NCBI GenBank assembly: GCA_024196135.1
Contig: JAMQCK010000987.1
Coordinates: forward strand, 1 to 13,258
DNA from: Pleurotus ostreatus/Saccharomyces cerevisiae fusant
Taxonomy: Eukaryota > Opisthokonta
Direction of reading: 5' to 3'
Length of the DNA stretch: 13,258 nucleotides
The notes beneath the pieces are model-generated. The model was not told the origin of the DNA. It saw only the letters and a list, made by a program, of their open reading frames with translations, and did not search any database. Below are positions 7,187 to 13,258 of this stretch, piece by piece (the stretch's first letter is position 1; each line of letters starts with the position of its first letter). The position numbers and the translations under genes were made by a program.

Positions 7187-10100
7187 ATGAGTCCCACCCT
7201 CTTGCTTCCCTCCTGCAACGTCTGGGGCCTCGGCGACGTACTCGCGGCAGCCATGACACGCGTTGTGTGGTATCTGACCGCGTTCTGCGCGTCGTTGAAC
7301 GTGTTCCCCAACGGTGGCGCGATCACTGGTGCCTTGGGACAGCATAATGATGGAATATACTTGCTGGGGCTCGGTGCGTGGTTGTGCGATGATCAGCGTG
7401 CATATAGCTGACTCGGATGTTGGGCAGGGACGGGAGACATCACTGGTCCAGTCGTCGAGACGAACATGATGGTGCGTGGGCATGAGCCACTTTCGCAGTA
7501 GACGCGCTGAAGAGCAACGCAGGGATACGCCTCGCTCGCCCAGACCGACACGGGTTAGTCCCCCCTGCTGAAAGACGCGTACCATCATACCCATCCTTCC
7601 ACCCAGGTCTTCACATGCGCCAGCGCAGCCGTGCCTTCATCGTCGCCGACGCGTCCTCCCCGAATGACCGCATCCTCTTCATCAACTCTGGTGCGTGCTT
7701 CTCTCCATATATGCGCGACGCGACCTGCTGACACGCGCAGATATTGCCATGGGCGATACGGGCGTCCGCCGGCAGATCGTCGATCGTCTGGACGCTCTAT
7801 ACCCTGGCATGTACACCAACCAGAACATTGCGCTAGTGGGGACGCACCAGCACTCCGGCGTCGGCGGCTACCTCGAAAACCTCCTCCCCCAGATTACCGC
7901 GCTCGGCTACGTCAAGCAGACCGCGCAGGCCATCGTCGACGGCACCGTGCTCGCCGTGCAGCGTGCGCATGAGAGTCTGGCGGAAGGCAAGCTGAGCGTC
8001 GGGAACACGACCATTACGGACGCGAACCGCAACCGCTCGCCCACGGCGTACCTCGCGAATCCAGCGGAGGAGCGCGCGCGGTACGAGTACGACCAGGACA
8101 AGGATATGTCGCTCCTGCGCTTCGACGACTCCGACGGCAACGCGCGCGGGTTCTTGAGCTTCTTCGCTGTACATGGCACCAGCATATACGAGGTTGGTAG
8201 CATGGAATCCCGGCGCACGCGTCCTGCTCATGTCAACCTACAGAATAACACCCTCATCAGCACTGACAACAAGGGCATGGCAGCCTACCTATATGAAGGT
8301 ACGCGGATATGTTATCGCAATGTATCTCCCTCGAGGCTCATAAGAGCACAGCTGCAGTAGAACCGGGCGCGATGCCGGGCAATGCGACGTTTGTGGCAGG
8401 CTTCACCCAAGGTACGTCCATTGGCTGCCCCGTGCGATGCGCAGCCGATGTCGACCTCTGTATTCGCAGCCAACGTCGGCGACACTAGCCCTAACACGTA
8501 AGTCGGCTGAACCACATACGTCCCATGGGATTAGTGGATGACCTTACCGGGTGTAGCGAAGGCGCATTCTGTGAGAGCCCTGGGAAGGAGTACGATGGTC
8601 TGCCATGCGAAGAGGACCACTCCACCTGCGGCGGAACAGTACAGGATTGCCACGGCAGGTATGTATTCGATCGATTGGCGGGCTTTCCCCTATGTCGACT
8701 GTGATGCGGTGCTAAACATTGCACTTACTAGGGGACCGGGATTCCGCATTTCCGACTATGAATCGAACCGTATCATTGGCCAGAAGCAATACGACGGCGC
8801 GCGCGCGATCATGGAGGGCTCGCGCTCGGCAGTCAGCGGCGCCGTGAGGAGTGTGCATGTTTACCTGAACATGTGTGTTCTCCTCGGCTTCGCCTCGTGC
8901 GCCAATACAGCGAACTCACCATCCTTGACAGGGCGAACCACTCGTTTGCATTGCCCAATGGCACGGAAGTGCAGACGTGCCCTCCAGCGATGGGTAAGAC
9001 CCGTCGGTGATTGTGCGTAGAGGCGGTCATGTCTGACGATGGTCTGTAGGTTACGCGTTCGCCGGTGGAACGACGTGAGTCCGCAGAACACTTCGGTATG
9101 TTGCCGTTATTGAAGCACTTGACAGCGATGGTCCTGGTGCCTTCGGTGAGCGCGGTTCTCTATACGAAGATGACCTCGGCCAACACTCCGCTAGACTTCA
9201 TCCAGGGCGACAACTCCTCGGAGCCACAGTAAGAGACAGAACCTAATCAGTCTCCGACTGTCCTTGACCCAGTTCTTCACTTGTGTGCAGGAATCCGTTC
9301 TGGGAGCTCGTCAAAGGTGCGGTTTAGCGTTCTGCTCGGGCGCTCTAGATTAATCAATAATCTTGCACTGGTTTAGGTGCCATCACGCCGTACCCCTCTC
9401 AAGCGCAGATAGATTGCCAGTACCCTAAGCCCATTCTGCTGAACACTGTATGTAAATTGCCTGGGCGTCTTGCTGCCGTCTGGCTGACCTTTCTCCAGGG
9501 ATACGCCGATACGCCCTACAGATGGTCCCCGCACACGGTCGACATTCAAATGCTCCGAGTAGGAAACTTCGGTGAGCAGGCTCGACCGATGTTGACAAGG
9601 TTCGCCTCACTAACACCCATCGCTGCTCGCAGTGATGCTCATCATGCCAGGTGATGAGTCTACTGCTCCTTGCTCCTTCGAGAGGAACTCAATCTCTCTG
9701 TTACGTAGGCGAGCTTACCACGATGGCGGGACGCAGGATTAGGTTCGTCAGCGTCTTCCCCAGCCGCAATTGCTTCTGAACTCACGCAATATTCAACTGC
9801 GTTCTCCGCCGCCGTGCTTCTCGCTCGCCGCCCGCCTAACATGCACATATGATCATTTCTTCGCTGTCAAAGGGAGGCCCTTCGCTCGGAGCTCATCGCA
9901 TCAGGTGTGCTGGGCGAGGATGCGTATGTGGTCGTCGCCGGGCCGGCCAATACCTATGCCCACTATGTGACCACCCGCGAAGAATATGGTGTGCAGCGAT
10001 ACGAAGGCGGTTCCACTATCTTCGGCCAATGTCAGTCCCAATCGCTGCCTGGACGCCGCAGAACTGATGCTCTACGTCCCAGACACGCTCGAGGCTTACA

Positions 10101-10886
10101 TCAACAAGTATTTGAGCCTGGTCCCGTACCTCGCTGACGATGTCAACGGCACGCCTGAAACCGACGACGCTCCCTCTGATCTCACGAAAAGCGCCATTTC
10201 GCTCCAGGTACGTCCTTGTCAAGCCTCAGGGCTAGGGCTTGGGCGCGAAGACATTGTATTGACCGGGTGCCTCCCAGACGGGCGTGGTTTACGACTCCCC
10301 GGGCATAGGGCACAAATACGGCGACGTATTGGCGGACGTCGGCTCCTCATATTCAGCGGGCGATACGGTCACCGTGCAGTTCGTTGGGGCCAATCCCAGA
10401 GTAAGCCGCAGTGGACGTGCTCGTGCGATACTTGGCTTCTCACACGCCTTAGAATAACTTGCGTCTCGAGCAGACCTTCCTTTCCGTCGACCACTCGGAC
10501 GGTGGTAAGTGGAAAGCGGTCAGGTCGGACTCCCATCCGTCCACCAGGTACGAGTGGGTTCGGACGAGCACTGTGAGTCTCGGCATGTCGTTCAGAGTTC
10601 GTCACTTCAATTATGTGCGTCGCAGATCCTGGGGACCAGTAGTGTCAACATATCATGGTACGCCTTCTCGACCACCTTTTTGTAGAGCTTTGCTGATCCG
10701 TGGATGCAGGACTATCGAGGACGGCACGGCAGGTAAATTCTACCGACCTCTTCTCCCATGCTGCTTGACTGAACCTCGCTCACAGCCGGCACTTATCGTA
10801 TCGCTTACTTCGGCGACGCTAAAGCTGCTGGGAGCGGCGCCATCTCCTCGTTCACCGGGCATTCTTCCAACTTCACGATTGTCTAA
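7187..10886 (+). CDS. Neutral ceramidase (neutral/alkaline non-lysosomal ceramidase), 26 exons
   Basis: It hydrolyses ceramide to sphingosine and fatty acid. Exons: 7187-7373, 7428-7471, 7523-7553, 7607-7690, 7741-8192, 8244-8298, 8358-8411, 8470-8497, 8557-8658, 8732-8872, 8932-8993, 9050-9074, 9126-9145, 9195-9228, 9291-9316, 9377-9447, 9499-9571, 9633-9650, 9709-9742, 9873-10030, 10083-10207, 10278-10400, 10453-10572, 10626-10657, 10710-10732, 10786-10886. All phases agree and the total is 741 codons. The zinc-site candidates are His in GTHQHSG (151/153), FAVHGTS (H260), PGELTTMAGRR (E504) and Tyr of NTYAHY (Y542). The nucleophile motif GDTSPN (S309) matches the family hexapeptide GDxSPN. 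The C-terminal 150 or so residues form the Ig-like domain, ending FTIV. The second Met (7253; 718 aa) begins a signal-peptide-like stretch (VVWYLTAF) and may be the true start, so the enzyme is probably secreted or luminal. No frame break was found. Confidence 0.95.
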
Positions 10887-11275
10887 CGAACCCTCTCACT
10901 TACGACCCTCCCTTTGTACTTCTCGTTCTGGAAATGCATTTATTTGTCTTCGCTTGGTTTCTATCCACATGCAACTTTGGATTCACCGTCCTTGGGGTAT
11001 CTGATTAAGTCAAGGACGGCGCTGAATAGTGAATACAGTAAAGTGTAAATACGGCGCCCAGCGTGGCGTGCAACAGTAGATGAAGTGTTGGAAGTCGGTA
11101 CATACAGGCACATGTTCCAAAGGAGTTCATTAATCAAGAAATGAGATAGAGTGCAGGGTAGCTGGTATATGCAGTACAGTCTCATCATGCAGGGAAAGCA
11201 AGTTCGCAGAGCGCCGGGAAGAGGCATAGGGCCACTCGCCTGAGTGATACAACATCAGGTCCGAAAGAACGGGAG
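10887..11275. other. Convergent 3' intergenic region
   Basis: These 389 bp lie between the ceramidase stop on the plus strand and the TEA-factor stop on the minus strand. They should contain both 3' UTRs and polyadenylation sites. If the last TEA-gene intron is retained, minus-strand coding would extend to 11130, so part of this stretch could be alternative coding sequence. Confidence 0.55.
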
Positions 11276-12924
11276 CTATATGACCTGTCGCATCATCAGA
11301 CGACTGGCGCTTCTTAATTAACGAATAACGAAAACTCACATATCGGGATGGATCGTGCAAATGCGCAGTCGCCGAAGCCTGCATGTCGAAGCCGCCGCCA
11401 CCAGCGTAGAACATGGGTGCTTCGGGTGCAGATGACGGATGAGATGACCAGCTGTACGCTTCGCCGCCCACCGCGTTGGTGTACGGATTAAGTCCGGTGA
11501 AGAAGGTGGAGGTGGGGGCGCTGTCCATCGGCAACATGGCTGAGGGGTCGATGTGGGGGTTCATGTCGTCCATCGTCGGTTTCGGGGCGGACCACGATTC
11601 TTGCTGCGAGTACGCGCCCGCGAGGTGCTCCTCGATGGGGTAGCGGAAGCGATACGTCGAGTGAAATAAGAGCGGCGACTCGCCGTCGTCGTCGACGTCC
11701 TCGAGCACTTGATGAGTGACGCTATACTCGCGAGGGTCTGCGGGAGCGGATGAGTACGTTGTTGCGGAGTGAAAGGATATCACCTACCTGGAGCTTGCAC
11801 GATGGTTGACCAGAATCCCGGCACGAAAGGCGTGCTGTAAAGGAAGCCGCCGGAATCATTTTGGTCTTCCGGAAGGTCTTTGAGGGTGAGCGAAGCCGAC
11901 TCGACCAATATCGTACGTCCATGGAGCCGGACGATGTATCGAGATTCGGCAGCTGTATCGGGCGACGTGAGAACGTGACCTCGGGGCGAAGTGTCGGGAT
12001 GATGACTTACCTATAATGCGAGGAGATACAAAGGTGATAGTCGGGTCGATCCATTGGATAGGACGCGGGGCGTGTCGAGGACCGAACGTGTTGGTGCAGG
12101 GCGAGGTAGAGCAGCAGTTGCATGGTGGGGGTGCGCCGCCGCCGGCGACGTCATAAGGTGAAAAAGAACCCTTCGGGAGGACGTCGATGTATATCACGGG
12201 CGCCGCGCCTCCAAAGCGCTGATGATCAGCGAACGCGCCGTCCGTGGGCGTTACGGGCGGCGAAGACGCGTCGCTGCAAGGCGGGCTGCCTGAATCACTG
12301 CGGAAACCGTTGGCGTAAAACGAGTCGACGGCTCGCGTCCTCGGGCGCGGTCTTGGTGGGGGCTTGCAAGGCGCGAGTAGACCCTGGACTGTAGCATTGA
12401 CTGTGAGTGTGGGGGGGGGGACAATGGAACCGGGGGACGCACGCTTTTTCCCCGCACACGTATCTCGCAGTTGCTGCAGTCTACTTCCCACTTGCTTGGG
12501 TGTCCGTCGCTGCCCAGTCTACGAGGCCAGGTATAAGTAACGCCCGAGAGCGATGAGAGGGGCCCGCACCTTCTTAAAGACATGGTCGGAAATGAAGCGG
12601 TTTCGCATAGGAAAGCGGCCCAGCAGGCGCGTCTCTCTCGAGTCGTCTGGCACATATAACTCAAGACCTACGGCCACGAGGTGCACGATTAGCAGCGCGC
12701 CATTTCATGTGGTTTGTGTACGCACCTTCTATGAGAGCAGCCTCGAGGTTCGGGGGCCATACCATCTCCCCATTCTTAGTTGTCTTCCAGCTCTTACGGC
12801 CCTTGTAGATGGACTCGAAGACCTCCTTGTTCTCTGAGTCTGGGGGAGGGGAAGGAGATACTCCGGCGGAGCTCGAGGACGAGGAGGACTCCGACATCGG
12901 TGGCTCGAGAAGGGTGCGGTCCAT
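11276..12924 (-). CDS. TEA/ATTS-domain transcription factor (TEF-1/Tec1/AbaA family)
   Basis: Exons are 12924-12726, 12667-12570, 12518-12011, 11952-11788, 11737-11340 and 11284-11276, giving about 458 aa with consistent phases. Introns are 50-58 bp with GTGCGT, GTGCGG, GTAAGT, GTAGGT and GTGAGT donors. The TEA DNA-binding domain (about residues 45-120) is assembled from three exons: WKTTKNGEMVWPPNLEAALIEG, then the GRFPMRNRFISDHVF segment, then RRTPKQVGSRLQQLRDTC. The N-terminus is a poly-Ser/Pro stretch. The middle is Pro/Ser-rich. A later segment (ESRYIVRLHGRTILVESASL through FRYPIEEHLAG) is ordered and may be the cofactor-binding half seen in this family. The C-terminus is low-complexity with Gly, Ser, Met and Tyr, as in activation regions. 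In ascomycetes, AbaA controls conidiation and Tec1 controls filamentation; the basidiomycete role is not given by sequence. Exon 3 has a possible extra 42-nt in-frame intron (12401-12442). Confidence 0.92.
12401..12442 (-). other. Possible in-frame optional intron containing a C10 tract
   Basis: Within exon 3 of the TEA gene, minus strand, a GTGCGT donor at 12442 and a CTCACAG acceptor ending at 12401 bound 42 nt, a multiple of three with no stop. GTGCGT is the donor used at several other introns here. Splicing would replace a Pro-rich insert with the junction KKLNATVQG right after the TEA domain. The segment includes ten consecutive C (G at 12411-12420 on plus). At 42 nt it is slightly shorter than the shortest other intron (47). 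Confidence 0.4.
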
Positions 12925-13258
12925 GGTGGGGGGGATTGGAGGGAACGATGATCAGGTACTTGCCTTTATATCCACTGATGTTTTTGACCTCTCGTTCACA
13001 GGGTCTGCAATTAGCATGCCGTTGAAATTGGACGTTGGCTCGGCTCGATATCTCGGAGATGAACTTTTGATGTGTGAGCCAAGCCACAATAGCCCCGATC
13101 TATAGGCCCGATCTGGCACGGCGTTGATGGAGAACATAGCGTTACCTGTCCGCTTCCTTGGGGCGCCCACCGTGGCTGGGTGCCATCTGTAGTGCAGATC
13201 AGCCGTACAAGGCCGTACACACGACGCTCTGGAGGTCAAACTATGCCGATGCCGCGAT
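12925..13258. other. Upstream region of the TEA-factor gene
   Basis: This should hold the 5' leader and promoter of the TEA-factor gene on the minus strand. Several overlapping short open frames exist on both strands, but none has a recognisable motif or convincing splice pattern. Nothing else can be supported, and the right window edge cuts it. Confidence 0.4.

Noticed and set aside
7160..7594. 144-residue minus-strand open frame over the start of the ceramidase gene
   Set aside because: It is antisense to ceramidase exons 1-3, crosses their introns without structure, and has no recognisable motif. I also could not splice it to the orphan exon at 6840-7154.
10500..10530. GTAAGT donor-like site in ceramidase exon 23
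   Set aside because: Reading straight through gives DGGKWKAVRSDSHPSTRYEW, a continuous conserved-looking segment with the correct phase, so no intron is needed.
11856..12010. Continuation of TEA exon 3 frame beyond 12011
   Set aside because: Beyond the GTAAGT donor at 12010 the frame is Arg/Ser/His-rich and unlike the rest; splicing to 11952 restores an ordered sequence.
1..13258. CRISPR array, bacterial operon, insertion sequence or viral gene
   Set aside because: No regularly spaced repeats, transposase or viral motifs were seen, and spliced eukaryotic genes dominate the window.

Overview
The window looks like nuclear DNA of a basidiomycete fungus, most likely an Agaricomycete and possibly of polypore type. 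The genes carry many short spliceosomal introns, mostly 47-73 bp, with GTGCGT, GTAAGT or GTGAGT donors and CAG or TAG acceptors. They encode fungal families: a Zn2Cys6 factor, a TEA/ATTS factor, a YbhE/CMLE-type lactonase and a fungal neutral ceramidase. There is also an intron-containing nuclear tRNA gene. The taxon is inferred from gene style, not from a marker gene.

Layout from left to right. (1) 1-540, minus strand: N-terminal part of a Zn2Cys6 transcription factor, cut by the left edge. (2) 541-2673: about 2.1 kb with no recognisable gene. (3) 2674-2776, minus: tRNA-Pro(CGG) with a 31-nt intron. (4) 2989-4130, minus: two-exon seven-bladed-propeller lactonase of the carboxymuconate-lactonizing / 6-phosphogluconolactonase-like family. 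(5) 4642-5936, minus: two-exon PrpF-family isomerase with a mitochondrial-type leader. (6) 5937-7186: promoter-like DNA, a possible plus-strand spliced non-coding transcript with two unusually long introns, and an orphan minus-strand open frame (6840-7154) that reads like the last exon of an unknown gene. (7) 7187-10886, plus: neutral ceramidase in about 26 exons, reconstructed here to about 740 aa with active-site motifs intact. (8) 11276-12924, minus: TEA/ATTS-domain transcription factor of about 458 aa, converging on the ceramidase. (9) 12925-13258: upstream DNA of the TEA gene.

Functional reading. The PrpF-like isomerase and the lactonase lie head to tail on the same strand, 511 bp apart. 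Both belong to families that act on tricarboxylate or muconate-type intermediates, so a shared role in aromatic or organic-acid catabolism is plausible but unproven. The ceramidase would be a secreted or luminal enzyme releasing sphingosine from ceramide. The two transcription factors have no visible link to these enzymes. I see no transposase, CRISPR array or prokaryotic operon. The most unexplained material is the 6.2-7.15 kb interval (long introns plus orphan exon) and the empty 0.55-2.67 kb stretch.
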